Notes under the pieces: generated by a model
What the model was told of the DNA's origin: nothing
Databases searched by the model: none
Seen by the model: the letters and a program-made list of their open reading frames with translations, nothing else
Shown: piece after piece, positions 36,517 through 46,013 of the stretch
Layout of the letters: each line of letters starts with the position of its first letter
Numbering within the stretch: position 1 is the first letter of the stretch
Program-made: the position numbers and the translations under genes
Assembly (NCBI RefSeq): GCF_012933385.1
Contig: NZ_JABBPN010000001.1
Span: 310,001 to 374,000 of the forward strand
Origin: Paenibacillus lemnae
Lineage (GTDB): Bacteria > Bacillota > Bacilli > Paenibacillales > Paenibacillaceae
Direction of reading: 5' to 3'
Length of the DNA stretch: 64,000 nucleotides

Positions 36517-36887
36517 GAGGGTGTCCGCTCCTTTCGTTTTTTGGATATGAACGTCGCAATGAGTCCTGAACTGGTCATGACCACAACGGTACTGATACAT
36601 ACAACAAGTAGTATTGAAATGCCGTCGCTTTCAAACAGCGAGAAATATTTCATAATGCTTACAGCGGCAGGAATAAAGAACAACAGCAGCTCAGCGAGCA
36701 GCCAGCTGGCGCCAAGCTCGATCCACTGCAGGCGCAGTATACCGGTCTCCAGCAGGATAAACAGCACGGCAATGCCCAGGATACTGCCTGGCACGGGGAT
36801 TTGGAGCCACTGGGCCGCTTGATCCATACCCAGCGAGAACAGCATCAGTCCGGCCACCTGGAGCAGACCTTTCAATATGTTTTTCAT
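36513..36887 (-). CDS. lrgA: LrgA/CidA family holin-like protein
   Basis: A 124-residue protein with four membrane helices and the CidA/LrgA motifs LQIPVPGSILGIAVLF and LLFFIPAAVSIM. It is the holin-like partner of the overlapping lrgB gene. GGAGAGACC precedes the ATG. The divergent LysR-type gene 131 bases away is the likely regulator, as in cidABR arrangements. Confidence 0.9.
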   Translation of the reverse strand: MKNILKGLLQVAGLMLFSLGMDQAAQWLQIPVPGSILGIAVLFILLETGILRLQWIELGASWLLAELLLFFIPAAVSIMKYFSLFESDGISILLVVCISTVVVMTSSGLIATFISKKRKERTPS

Positions 36888-37018
36888 GACAGGTCTCTCC
36901 TTTTCGATAATGTTTCGTTATATGAAAATTTTACATCGGTTTCTTTCATAGGTAAAATGCATATATCGAATGCGTATCATTCCGTTTGGCTATAGTGCAG
37001 AGGGAAGGGGAGTGAGTC

Positions 37019-37918
37019 ATGGATATTCGGCACATGCAGTATTTTTTGGAGGTAGCCCGCCACCGGAGCTTTACCAAAGCAGCGGAGACACTGTATATTA
37101 CACAGCCCACGATCAGCAAGACCATCCGGAACATGGAAGATGAATGGGGTGTCACGCTGTTTTACCGTCAGGGGAAAAAGGTGGAGCTGACCGATGCCGG
37201 GCGCATCATGTATCAGCAGGCCCAGCAGATGGTGGAGGCGTTCCAGCAGATGTCTTACGAGCTGGAGGATTTGATGGAGCTGCGGCGCGGTCATCTGGTC
37301 ATCGGACTTCCGCCGATGATCGGGTCAAGCTTTTTCCCGGTGGTCATTGGCCAGTTTCACCAGAAATACCCGCAGATTACGATTCAGCTGATTGAAGACG
37401 GAGCGAAGAAAGTAGAGATGGATGTGGAAAGCGGTTTGATCGATATCGGTGTGGCGGTGCTTCCTGTGCGGGAGGAGCTCTTTCATTATTACTCCTTTAT
37501 TGAGGAGAATCTGAAGCTGCTGCTTCATCCGTCGCATTCTTTCGCGGCAAGGGATAGCGTGTCTCTAAAGGAACTGGCGGAGGAGCCCTTCGTCTTGTTC
37601 CGCGAAGATTTCACACTGCATGACCGGATTATTCGGGAGTGTGTTCAGGCCGGATTTGAGCCGAAGGTGGTTTACGAAAGCTCGCAGTGGGATTTGATCA
37701 GCGGTATGGTGGCCGCCAATCTCGGCATCGCACTGCTGCCAGAAACGATCTGCCAGGAGATCGATGCGTCGCGGGTGGCCATTGTGCCGCTGGATCATCC
37801 TTCGATCCCGTGGCAGCTCGGCATGATTTGGAGGAAGGACCGGTACATGTCGTTTGCCGCTCGTGAATGGATCTCGTTTACGAGGAATCTGCTGGCAGAG
37901 AAGCCGGAATCCGTATAA
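37019..37918 (+). CDS. LysR-family regulator, CidR-like
   Basis: A 299-residue LTTR: winged helix at residues 1-60 (YFLEVARHRSFTKAAETLYI, then QPTISKTIRNME) and a periplasmic-binding-like effector domain (about 90-290). It is divergent from lrgAB, and LTTRs usually control the neighbour they face, so overflow-metabolism control of lrgAB is likely. The shared 131-base region holds two TTTTACAT/TAAAATGC-like words but no clean operator that I can name. Confidence 0.9.
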   Translation: MDIRHMQYFLEVARHRSFTKAAETLYITQPTISKTIRNMEDEWGVTLFYRQGKKVELTDAGRIMYQQAQQMVEAFQQMSYELEDLMELRRGHLVIGLPPMIGSSFFPVVIGQFHQKYPQITIQLIEDGAKKVEMDVESGLIDIGVAVLPVREELFHYYSFIEENLKLLLHPSHSFAARDSVSLKELAEEPFVLFREDFTLHDRIIRECVQAGFEPKVVYESSQWDLISGMVAANLGIALLPETICQEIDASRVAIVPLDHPSIPWQLGMIWRKDRYMSFAAREWISFTRNLLAEKPESV

Positions 37919-37931
37919 TGCTGAACATAGA

Positions 37932-37976
37932 AAACAGGCGCTTTTCGGGAGACATGCTCTCGAACAGCGCCTGTTT
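37932..37976. terminator. bidirectional terminator
   Basis: AAACAGGCGCT (37932-37942) and AGCGCCTGTTT (37966-37976), perfect 11-bp stem between convergent LysR and MFS genes. Confidence 0.8.
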
Positions 37977-37989
37977 GTTGTTATAAATT

Positions 37990-39210
37990 CTACTCCTGTA
38001 CAGCTGCAGGCGGGACGACGACCGCTATGGTGCGGCGGGCGGACCAGGCCATGCACAGGAACACACCGCAGATCAGAATCACGGCACCGAACAGGTACGG
38101 GATGTTGATCTGGATATCGAACAGGTTGCCGGCAATGGCCGGTCCGACGATATTACCAACACTCATATAGGCATTGTTCATACCGGCGACGAAGCCCTGT
38201 TCGTTGCCGGCCATTTTGGACAGCAGTGTGTTGATCGCCGGCCGCATAATCGCTGTGAAGATGAAGAACAGCACCGAAATGCCGAGCACGTACCAGAAGT
38301 TGCTGGAGAGCAGCAGGAGGACCATGCAGACAGCGGCAGCCAGGAAGCTGGCGGAGATCAGTTTAATCTCTCCGAAACGGCGCAGCACCTTATCGATCAG
38401 CAGCGCCTGGATCAAGGTTCCGACAAGGGCACCAATGGTGATGACGACCGAGATCTCTTTTGTGGAGAAGGTGTAGCTCTCTTTGGCATAGAGCGGGAAG
38501 ATGGCTTCAAAGTTCATCAATCCCAGGGTCAGCGTGAAGACCAGAATTAACGGTACGAAATAGGGTGCTTTCGCAGAGAGGGCGAACTGTTTGAGAATGT
38601 TCTGCCTCTTCGCGGTCATCGACCGTGCGGCAAGCTGTCTCTCTTTCGTCAGAGTTTCCGGCAGAACGATCAGAGACAGGACGAGGGCTGCGCCTGCCAC
38701 AGCAGCCGAGACGTAAAGCGGTGTGCGCAGGCTGACTTCAGCGAGGAATCCGCCAACACCGGGCCCGACGACAAAACCGAGCGACATGGCGGCGCCCAGC
38801 ATGCCCATACCTTTGCCGCGGTCTTCGTCGGTAGTGATATCCGCCACAAAAGCCATCATCGGCGGGATCAAGGCTGCGCCGCCGATGCCCCCGAGCAGAC
38901 GGGATACATACAGCAGCCACACATCCCCGGCAATCGCAAACAGCAGCTGGGAGATGGTGAACAGCGCGAGGCCGGTGACAATCATGATTTTCCGGCCGTA
39001 TTTATCGGACAGCTCGCCAACGATCGGCGAGAAAATAAACTGCGTAAGACCAGATGCTGCGATAAGATAGCCTGCGGTCTGACCGCCTGCGCCGAACTCT
39101 TTCAGGAAATCGGGCAGGATCGGGATAATCAAACCGATACCCAGCATGGCGATAAACATATTAACCATCAGCAGAAGGAGCGGACCGGTTTTTTTGGACG
39201 GCACTGACAT
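37990..39210 (-). CDS. MFS multidrug efflux transporter
   Basis: A 406-residue protein with about 12 helices. The DHA1 marks are GELSDKYGRKIMIVTGL (motif A) and the motif-C-like GFVVGPGVGGFLAEVS after helix 4, which signals an antiporter of the NorA/TetA type. Substrates cannot be read from sequence. It stands alone. Confidence 0.87.
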   Translation of the reverse strand: MSVPSKKTGPLLLLMVNMFIAMLGIGLIIPILPDFLKEFGAGGQTAGYLIAASGLTQFIFSPIVGELSDKYGRKIMIVTGLALFTISQLLFAIAGDVWLLYVSRLLGGIGGAALIPPMMAFVADITTDEDRGKGMGMLGAAMSLGFVVGPGVGGFLAEVSLRTPLYVSAAVAGAALVLSLIVLPETLTKERQLAARSMTAKRQNILKQFALSAKAPYFVPLILVFTLTLGLMNFEAIFPLYAKESYTFSTKEISVVITIGALVGTLIQALLIDKVLRRFGEIKLISASFLAAAVCMVLLLLSSNFWYVLGISVLFFIFTAIMRPAINTLLSKMAGNEQGFVAGMNNAYMSVGNIVGPAIAGNLFDIQINIPYLFGAVILICGVFLCMAWSARRTIAVVVPPAAVQE

Positions 39211-39362
39211 TGAACGTTCTCCTTATATCTTCATCGTATTTTTAAGGCTACTGGCTTATATTAGCAGGATTACCGGATGTCAGGCAATAGAAACTATAAA
39301 AATTTTACATTCATTTCAGAAAATTTACATAAAGACAAGCATTCATGTGAAAAGTTCCTGTT

Positions 39363-39995
39363 TTAAGCCCTCTTGTACAGCAGAAATGAGTAGACGGTTG
39401 GAGCCAGTGCAAGCAGCAGGATCACGGGGAGAATGACGTAAACGGCATGAACCTCCAGGAAAGACATGATGATCATCAATACGCCGCCTGCCATCCAGAG
39501 GTAGCCTGCAAAGCGGTGCGTTTTATTCCAGTTGTCAGGGCTGTGAAGCGTCCAGGGAAGCTTGATCCCAATCGTATAGTTTTGTCTGCTCTTCGGCAGA
39601 TAATTACCGACTACAACAAGAATCATTCCGACGAGGGCGGGTGCAATGATTTCAATAGGCAGATCAGCACCCATCGCTTTAAATAAAGTGACAGGCGTAA
39701 TGATCAGGCTCAGTACTGGAATGAACCACAGCCCCATCGTCCTCATAACTGGCGCGGCGTTCATTTTCTTGGGGTCATTGTGCAGGACGATATGAACTAT
39801 GATGTTCAGTACAGCCAAGGATGCCGGAAGCAGGTAAGCGGCGACCGCTTTGGAAGCATATCCATCCGGATTGCCTGCAGCATCCCAGTGGATGGCGATC
39901 TGTCCAGGTAACTCAGGGTACAGCACAGCAGATAAAATCATCGGCAGCAAGCAGACCAGTGTGGCAGCAATAAACGTCGTTCTGTATTTACTCAT
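39363..39995 (-). CDS. SdpI family membrane protein
   Basis: A 210-residue protein with about six helices: an N-terminal DUF1648 region (ELPGQIAIHWDAAGNPDGYASK) and a C-terminal SdpI region (GNYLPKSRQNYTIGIKLPWTL). In Bacillus subtilis SdpI gives immunity to the SdpC toxin and sequesters the SdpR repressor. The ATG at 39995 follows GGGGGGAAG and overlaps the end of the ArsR-type gene by 8 bases. No sdpC-like toxin gene is nearby, so a broader envelope role is possible. Confidence 0.87.
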   Translation of the reverse strand: MSKYRTTFIAATLVCLLPMILSAVLYPELPGQIAIHWDAAGNPDGYASKAVAAYLLPASLAVLNIIVHIVLHNDPKKMNAAPVMRTMGLWFIPVLSLIITPVTLFKAMGADLPIEIIAPALVGMILVVVGNYLPKSRQNYTIGIKLPWTLHSPDNWNKTHRFAGYLWMAGGVLMIIMSFLEVHAVYVILPVILLLALAPTVYSFLLYKRA

Positions 39996-40263
39996 TTTTC
40001 TTCCCCCCATTAAATTGTGACAGCCAGAGCATAATTTCTTCAACAACGGATACATTGATTTCATAGTAAATATAGTTCTTGTACTTCGTCTCAAAAATAA
40101 GTCCGGCTTTTTTCAGCTGAGACAGATGATAGGAGATGGTGGCCCCCGTCATGTCAAAATGCTGGCCGATCTCTCCGGCAGACATCCTGCCTTGTCTTAG
40201 CAGGACCAGAATTTCCCGCCTGATCGGGTCCGATAACGCCTTAAATGTTTCGGGAAATCCCAA
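39988..40263 (-). CDS. ArsR-family repressor, SdpR-like
   Basis: A 91-residue winged-helix protein (ALSDPIRREILVLLRQGRMS, then MTGATISYHLSQLKKAGLI) with no metal-binding Cys pair, as in SdpR. It starts with TTG at 40263 after GAGGGA. The promoter region carries two copies of one palindrome, consistent with autorepression, and the SdpI gene overlaps its end. Confidence 0.9.
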   Translation of the reverse strand: MGFPETFKALSDPIRREILVLLRQGRMSAGEIGQHFDMTGATISYHLSQLKKAGLIFETKYKNYIYYEINVSVVEEIMLWLSQFNGGKKNE

Positions 40264-40281
40264 TGTGTATCCCTCGCATTC

Positions 40282-40303
40282 TATTTAGAATTTTATCTAA
40301 ATA
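40282..40303. promoter_or_regulatory. ArsR operator 1
   Basis: TATTTAGA-N6-TCTAAATA, a perfect palindrome overlapping the -10 box of the ArsR promoter. Confidence 0.75.
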
Positions 40304-40326
40304 CATTATCTGATGAATCCTTTCAA
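40298..40326 (-). promoter_or_regulatory. promoter of the sdpR-sdpI pair
   Basis: On the minus strand TTGAAA (40326-40321) and TATTTA (40303-40298) are 17 bases apart. Confidence 0.55.
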
Positions 40327-40337
40327 AAGGCAAGACC

Positions 40338-40359
40338 TATTTAGAGGAATTTCTAAATG
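40338..40359. promoter_or_regulatory. ArsR operator 2
   Basis: TATTTAGA-N6-TCTAAATG matches operator 1 in both arms except the last base and lies 56 bases away, just upstream of the -35 box. Confidence 0.7.
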
Positions 40360-40478
40360 ATTTGAATGACTTATTTTAAAATCATGTTTCAGCAAGTAAA
40401 AAAAGCCTGTACATGATAATATAAATCATACAGTTATTAGGAGCGGAACCAAGAAAAGAGACATAGGGGGACAAGACA

Positions 40479-41519
40479 TTGACAATACAGACAGGGATTA
40501 TCGGGTTCGGGCTTTCGGGATCCACGTTTCACGCGCCACTCTTAAGCAGCATTCCGGATTATGCGATCCGGGCTGTTGTATCTTCGAATCCAGAAAAAGT
40601 ACACAAAGATCTTCCTGGTGCGGCTGTCTATCAGGAGGTAGACGAGCTGCTCACCGATCAGGACATTGACGTCGTCGTTGTGGCCAGCCCGAATGCAACC
40701 CATTACGATTATGCACGGAAGGCTATGGAAGCCGGAAAGCATGTTGTTGTGGAAAAGCCGTTCACGGTCACCGCGAGCGAAGCGGAGGATCTCATTCAGC
40801 TGGCGAAGGACAAGGGAGTGCTGCTGACCGTTTATCAAAACCGCCGCTGGGATAACGACTTCCTGACGGTACGCAATCTGCTGGAGACGGGTGCGCTGGG
40901 CAAGCTTTCACTATATCAGGCACATTTTAACCGTTATCGTCCTGTTGTTAAAAAACGCTGGAAAGAGCAGGAGGGGCCGGGAGCGGGACAGCTGTACGAT
41001 CTCGGCTCTCACCTGATCGATCAGGCGCTGCTGTTATTCGGCAAGCCCCAAACCTTGTGGGCGGATCTTCGCGCCGAGCGGCCGGGCTCTCAGGTGATTG
41101 ATTACTTTCACCTCGTGCTGGGCTATGAATTTCACCGGGTCATTCTGCATTCAGGATCACTCGTCCGCCACGCAGGACCGAAGTTCGAACTGCATGGCGA
41201 TAAAGGCAGCTTCCTGAAGTATGGCCAGGATCCGCAGGAGAGCCAGCTGAAGCAGGGTCTTCGGCCCGGGGATTCGGGCTGGGGAGAAGATCAGCCTGAT
41301 CAATACGGAGAGCTGGCCACAGAATTCAGCGGCCTTGCCGTACAAGGGGAGATCGACACGCTGCCAGGCCGGTATCAGGCCTTTTACCAGGGCTTGGCGG
41401 ATGCCATTCTGGAAGGCTCTCCGGTCCCTGTCCAGCCAGAAGATGCCCGGGACACCATCCGGATCATTGAATATGCGATGGAAAGCCATGAAAAAGGCTG
41501 CACGATTCAGGTGAAATAG
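40479..41519 (+). CDS. Gfo/Idh/MocA family oxidoreductase
   Basis: A 346-residue NAD(P)-dependent dehydrogenase: Rossmann part first (GIIGFGLSGSTFHAPLL, dinucleotide fold), VVASPNATHYDYA, and the family's EKPFT motif with catalytic Lys, then the substrate-binding part with YDLGSHLIDQALLLFG. Relatives oxidise sugars or inositols (YdgJ/IolW-like). It starts with TTG at 40479 after GGGGGAC and is followed by a strong terminator. The substrate is unknown. Confidence 0.88.
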   Translation: MTIQTGIIGFGLSGSTFHAPLLSSIPDYAIRAVVSSNPEKVHKDLPGAAVYQEVDELLTDQDIDVVVVASPNATHYDYARKAMEAGKHVVVEKPFTVTASEAEDLIQLAKDKGVLLTVYQNRRWDNDFLTVRNLLETGALGKLSLYQAHFNRYRPVVKKRWKEQEGPGAGQLYDLGSHLIDQALLLFGKPQTLWADLRAERPGSQVIDYFHLVLGYEFHRVILHSGSLVRHAGPKFELHGDKGSFLKYGQDPQESQLKQGLRPGDSGWGEDQPDQYGELATEFSGLAVQGEIDTLPGRYQAFYQGLADAILEGSPVPVQPEDARDTIRIIEYAMESHEKGCTIQVK

Positions 41520-41571
41520 CCTCCGGATGATTGCGTGTTCTGGCAGCGCGGCGGTTTACAGTATGAGATAG

Positions 41572-41609
41572 ACAACAAAGTCCGGCACTTCGGTGCCGGA
41601 CTTTGTTGT
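41572..41609. terminator. strong terminator after the oxidoreductase
   Basis: Perfect 17-bp stem (41572-41588, 41593-41609) closed by a stable TTCG loop; shared with the convergent HxlR gene. Confidence 0.9.
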
Positions 41610-41638
41610 GTTCACAGAACTTTGTCGATGCAAGGCAT

Positions 41639-42001
41639 TCAGGGCAGCTGGATTCTGGGGTTCGGTAACACATCTTTATGAGTGCGCCCCCAATCCCGCA
41701 TCAGATAAATAATCGGTTTGAGTGACTCGCCCAACGGAGTCAATGAATAATGGACAGGCGGGGGAGAACCATCAAGAACCTCCCTTAAAATGAGCCCGTC
41801 CCGCTCCATTTCCCGCAGCTGCACAGTCAGCACCCGCTGCGTAATATTTGGCAGAAGTCTCCGTAGTTCATTGAAGCGGCGGTCCCCGGTACACAAATGG
41901 TACAGAATAACCCCCTTCCACTTTCCTCCCATAATGTCGTTCGTAATTGCGATGGGACACCCGTAATTGATGATGCCTGAATAGTAAGTCTCGCTGCTCA
42001 T
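41639..42001 (-). CDS. HxlR-family transcription regulator
   Basis: A 120-residue winged-helix protein with the HxlR opening NYGCPIAITNDIMGGKWKGV (Cys15), the helix-turn-helix RRFNELRRLLPNITQRVLT and YSLTPLGESL. Many members sense aldehydes or oxidants through the N-terminal Cys and control a divergent gene. Here the gene upstream is a large amidase 216 bases away on the other strand, which may or may not be its target. Confidence 0.9.
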   Translation of the reverse strand: MSSETYYSGIINYGCPIAITNDIMGGKWKGVILYHLCTGDRRFNELRRLLPNITQRVLTVQLREMERDGLILREVLDGSPPPVHYSLTPLGESLKPIIYLMRDWGRTHKDVLPNPRIQLP

Positions 42002-42217
42002 AATGAGGCCCCCTCTTGTAAAATGATGCCTTGCTAAGTATCCATTTGGTCCCTTAGTGACAAATAAGTGCCTTCTTGTAAGCTGGATAATGAACTAGTA
42101 TGATTCTCTTATGTTAGATTATATAACATGAAACGCAAAAAGAATCGAGGTGTTTTCATCAAAATGAACTATTTTTCATCTCGCGTAAAATAAAATAACA
42201 TATTATAGGAGGTAAGT

Positions 42218-44980
42218 ATGAATAAAACTGGAATTTCACGTATCGGAAAAAGAATGTTCGCAGCAATGTTAGCGTCAGGGCTGCTGTTTACCGCGTCTCC
42301 TTGGACCTCCTATGCAGATGTAGAGACAGCTTCCACAGTGACAGCAGCTAATCAAGCTGCGGCTGTTTCTCTATCGTCGACGGATGAAACCCTGCGATTT
42401 ACTGAAACGAAAAAAGTAATGAAAGGCACTCCTTACAAAGTAAGCATCAGCAGCGCCACAGATTTGGACAGCGCAGCAGGGAAGTTTGTAGTCGATTATG
42501 ACGCTTCCTTATTCGATTTTGATTCAGCCGAACCAGTGGACCCGTCAATCCGAGTTGTGGGTACCCGGGAACAAAACGGTAAATTGACTCTGGTAACCAT
42601 GCAGTCAAACGGAGCTGTAAAAGCGGGTCAGCCGGTCTTCACGCTGACATTTAATCCGAAGCGGGCCGCAGCGGGATCTCAATTTAAAGCTGCAGCAGAA
42701 ATGGCTCTACCATCTGGTGGAACTATTGAGCCGTCTCAAGGAACCGTACTGGGCATCAAAGGAGATTTGACAGGCGACAACATCGTTGATATTCAGGACT
42801 TGTCCCTTCTCAGTGCACATAATGGCGCTACCTCTGCCAGCGGCGACTGGGAACAGATCAAGGCAGCTGATTTCAATGGTGATGGTGCAATCCGGCTGTA
42901 CGATTTGACAGCAATGGGTAACATTATTGCCTTTCAATCCGGAAGCTCGGTTGATCTCGCAGAGTTAAGCGTGCGGGAGATTCAAAACACGATGGAAGCC
43001 GGGACACTGACGGCGGTAGAGCTTGTAACAGGATATCTTGAGCGGATCGCCAAGTATGACAAGCAGGGACCATCCATCAATTCCATGATCACAATCAATT
43101 CAGATGCGCTTAGAATTGCGTCCCTGCTGGATGCGGAGCGCATGCACTCAGGCTCCCGGGGTTTGATGCATGGCATTCCTGTCATTGTGAAAGATAACTA
43201 TAACACGATCGGGATGCCCACCAGTGCGGGATGCACATGTCTCAAGGATAACTACACGCTGACAGATGCCCAAATGGTAGAGCAATTAAGGGATGGGGGA
43301 GCCATCATTCTGGGTAAAGCCAATCTGCATGAATTTGCCCTTGGATTATCGACAGTCAGTTCCCTGGGAGGACAAACGTTAAACCCTTATGATCTGACTA
43401 AAAATCCAGGAGGATCTTCTGGCGGCACGGGAGCTGCAATAGCAGCCAACTTCGCCGTGCTGGGATTGGGTACAGACACCGGCGGATCGATCCGCATTCC
43501 TTCCTCTTATAACAATCTGGTAGGTTTGCGCCCAACTATCGGCTTAACAAGCCGTGAAGGGATTGTTCCTTTGGCTCTTTCACAGGATACCGGAGGGCCG
43601 ATGGCCAGAACAGTGGAAGATATCGCGATCTCAATGGATTATTTAAAAGGCTATGATCCGGATGATGCAGCAACTTTGTACAGCATGGGCCGGACTCCGA
43701 AGACCTATACGGATTCTTTGGACAAAGACGGGCTGAACGGGGCTCGAATCGGGGTTATCCGCGACCCGCTTGTGATGGGAACGAATGAAGGTGTCATCGG
43801 TCTGACCAATCAGGCGATTGACGATATGAAGGCAGCGGGTGCAACAGTCGTGGATGTGGAGGTTCCGAATCTTTCGGATATCCTGGCTTACCCGAGCTTA
43901 AGTTCATTTGAGTTCAAATCAGACCTGAACACCTATTTTGAAACGTATATCAACAACAACCCGGATACGAAGGTTCCATACCGCTCGTTATCGGATATTG
44001 TGGACTCCGTTACCGACATGCTGCCACATATGCTGAATGTATACAAGGGCCGCGACAGCGTAACCGATTTGAGTGAGAATCAGGATTATCGGGACATTAT
44101 CCTTAAGCGTCCAAAGCTTACCCGGGAGGCACTGCTTCAAACGATGACGGACAATCAACTGGATGCACTGCTCTATCCTTCTACGGCAAATCCGCCTGCA
44201 AACTTGAGAGACAGCAATGCTGGAAGTGCGAACCGGTTGAGCCCTTATTCCGGATTCCCGGCCATCAGTATTCCTGCAGGTTTTGTTACCGGTGGAACTG
44301 AAGAGAAGCTGCCTCAGAACATCGAATTGCTGGGCAGACCGTTTGATGAAGCTGCACTGATTAAATTAGCTTATTCCTATGAACAGCATACGCAGCACCG
44401 TGAAGCGCCTGTACATGTACCGGCGGTTAAGAAGCCAGTTGAACTGCCGCAATTTACCGATGTGCCTTCCACGCACTGGGCCTATGATACGATCAGAACC
44501 CTTGCGGCACAACAGATCGTCCAAGGAACGGGAGGATCGCTCTTCATGCCGAAGCGTACGGTGACCCGTGCTGAATTTACATCCATGCTGGTAAGAGCAT
44601 TGAAGCTGGAAGCTGCCGGTTCGGCTGATTTCTCGGATGTTCCTGCGGGAGCATGGTATGCCGGCGACGTGAGCAAAGCTGCCGGAGCGGGAATCGTCAA
44701 CGGCCGGAGCGCCACAAGCTTCGCTCCTAACGACAGTATTACGAGAGAAGAAGTAGTCATTATGCTTGTTAAGGCATACGAACTGCATTATCAAACGACA
44801 TTAAGCCCGGCTGCCCCGTCGTTTAAGGATCAGGCGGCGATCAGTTCCTGGGCATCAGAGTTTGTAGGCAAGGCACAGAAATCCGGCCTGGTACAGGGAA
44901 CTCCTTCCGGATTGTTCAGCCCTAAGAGCGAGGCAAACCGGGCGGAAGCTGCTCAATTTATTGCCAATCTGCTGGATTGA
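42218..44980 (+). CDS. secreted amidase with cohesin-, dockerin- and SLH-like domains
   Basis: A 920-residue cell-surface protein. Order: signal peptide (about 1-34, ending SYADVE), a cohesin-like beta domain (about 50-180), a dockerin-like pair of calcium loops (GDLTGDNIVDIQDLSLL and ADFNGDGAIRLYDLTAM, about 186-240), an amidase-signature domain (about 245-725) and three S-layer homology repeats (about 748-920, FTDVPSTHWAY.. and similar). The amidase triad is intact: Lys325 in VIVKDNY, Ser400 in GGSSGG, nucleophile Ser424 in TDTGGSIRIP. It should hydrolyse amides while held to the wall. Amidases of this family are normally cytoplasmic. The real substrate is unknown. GGAGGT lies before the ATG. 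Confidence 0.88.
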   Translation: MNKTGISRIGKRMFAAMLASGLLFTASPWTSYADVETASTVTAANQAAAVSLSSTDETLRFTETKKVMKGTPYKVSISSATDLDSAAGKFVVDYDASLFDFDSAEPVDPSIRVVGTREQNGKLTLVTMQSNGAVKAGQPVFTLTFNPKRAAAGSQFKAAAEMALPSGGTIEPSQGTVLGIKGDLTGDNIVDIQDLSLLSAHNGATSASGDWEQIKAADFNGDGAIRLYDLTAMGNIIAFQSGSSVDLAELSVREIQNTMEAGTLTAVELVTGYLERIAKYDKQGPSINSMITINSDALRIASLLDAERMHSGSRGLMHGIPVIVKDNYNTIGMPTSAGCTCLKDNYTLTDAQMVEQLRDGGAIILGKANLHEFALGLSTVSSLGGQTLNPYDLTKNPGGSSGGTGAAIAANFAVLGLGTDTGGSIRIPSSYNNLVGLRPTIGLTSREGIVPLALSQDTGGPMARTVEDIAISMDYLKGYDPDDAATLYSMGRTPKTYTDSLDKDGLNGARIGVIRDPLVMGTNEGVIGLTNQAIDDMKAAGATVVDVEVPNLSDILAYPSLSSFEFKSDLNTYFETYINNNPDTKVPYRSLSDIVDSVTDMLPHMLNVYKGRDSVTDLSENQDYRDIILKRPKLTREALLQTMTDNQLDALLYPSTANPPANLRDSNAGSANRLSPYSGFPAISIPAGFVTGGTEEKLPQNIELLGRPFDEAALIKLAYSYEQHTQHREAPVHVPAVKKPVELPQFTDVPSTHWAYDTIRTLAAQQIVQGTGGSLFMPKRTVTRAEFTSMLVRALKLEAAGSADFSDVPAGAWYAGDVSKAAGAGIVNGRSATSFAPNDSITREEVVIMLVKAYELHYQTTLSPAAPSFKDQAAISSWASEFVGKAQKSGLVQGTPSGLFSPKSEANRAEAAQFIANLLD

Positions 44981-45126
44981 GAAACAGAGTGACCGTATAA
45001 GCATCTATTGACTTCTGTTTTGTGCACATAACTTTCCTCCCCTCGTGGAAAAGTAGAAAGACATGTCCTTAAAGCTGCAAGTTTGCAGACTGGGGCCATC
45101 TACGACAGAGGGGAGCAACATGTAAC

Positions 45127-45921
45127 GTGAGAATTATCAAGATCGTCCGGCTTTTGCCGGTCGTGGTGCTCTGCGCCGCATTGCTGGCTGCCGTGCTGCC
45201 GGACAGTGTTCATGCTGATGGGCGTACCTTTCATTTTGGTTTCAAGAAAAGTGTAGGCGGCAAGCTGCCCTCGATTGATGAAGAAGGCTTTAAAGAGCTG
45301 TTGAAGAAACACGGTGCCGTATTCATGGGCGACCCGGCGAAAAAAGATCTGTATCTGACGTTCGATAACGGCTATGAGAACGGATTTACACCGGCGATTC
45401 TGGATACGTTAAAGGCCAAGAAGGTTCCGGCAGCCTTTTTCGTGACCGGACATTATGTGAAGACGCAAGCTGATCTACTGAAACGCATGACGGCAGAGGG
45501 GCACATTATCGGCAATCATTCGTGGAGCCACCCTGATGTTTCCGCCATTTCAGCGGACAAGCTAAAAGAAGAGCTGAGCCGGGTCAAGCAGGAAGTGAGC
45601 AATGTCACAGGCCAGCAGGAGATGAAGTATCTCCGGACACCGCGTGGAATCTTTAATGAAAGATCTCTCGCAGTCAGCAGGGAAATGGGTTATACGAATG
45701 TCTTCTGGTCGCTGGCCTATATGGACTGGGATGTGAATGCCCAAAAAGGAGCATCTTATGCCCTGCAAAAGGTGACCGCACAGCTGCACCCCGGTGCCGT
45801 GCTGCTGCTTCACTCCATTTCCCGTGATAATACGGAAGCGCTTGGTGCCATCATTGATGAAGCCCGCAGACAGGGCTACGAGTTCAAGAGTCTGGATCAG
45901 ATGGAGACACGCCTGCCGTAG
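45127..45921 (+). CDS. pdaA: polysaccharide deacetylase, PdaA-like
   Basis: Removes acetyl groups from muramic acid so that muramic delta-lactam can form in the spore cortex. The 264-residue protein has a signal peptide (about 1-30), the NodB core with the PdaA-specific TFDNGYENG (metal-binding Asp80), GNHSWSHPD with two metal His, RTPRGIFNERS and the late LLLHSISRDNTEAL. It starts with GTG at 45127, about 9 bases after GAGGGGAG; an ATG just before is followed by a stop. Expression during sporulation is expected, but no clear sigma-G promoter is seen. Confidence 0.9.
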   Translation: MRIIKIVRLLPVVVLCAALLAAVLPDSVHADGRTFHFGFKKSVGGKLPSIDEEGFKELLKKHGAVFMGDPAKKDLYLTFDNGYENGFTPAILDTLKAKKVPAAFFVTGHYVKTQADLLKRMTAEGHIIGNHSWSHPDVSAISADKLKEELSRVKQEVSNVTGQQEMKYLRTPRGIFNERSLAVSREMGYTNVFWSLAYMDWDVNAQKGASYALQKVTAQLHPGAVLLLHSISRDNTEALGAIIDEARRQGYEFKSLDQMETRLP

Positions 45922-45966
45922 TCTTCGGGTTAAAGCGCACAAGGACTGTGTGAATGGCCTAGCAAT

Positions 45967-46013
45967 AGAGCGAGTGCTTGAGACTTAACGGGTCTTAAGA
46001 GCTCGCTCTTTTT
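45967..46013 (+). terminator. terminator after pdaA
   Basis: AGAGCGAG (45967-45974) pairs with CTCGCTCT (46002-46009), with an inner GAGAC/GTCTT stem, then TTTTT. Confidence 0.75.
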
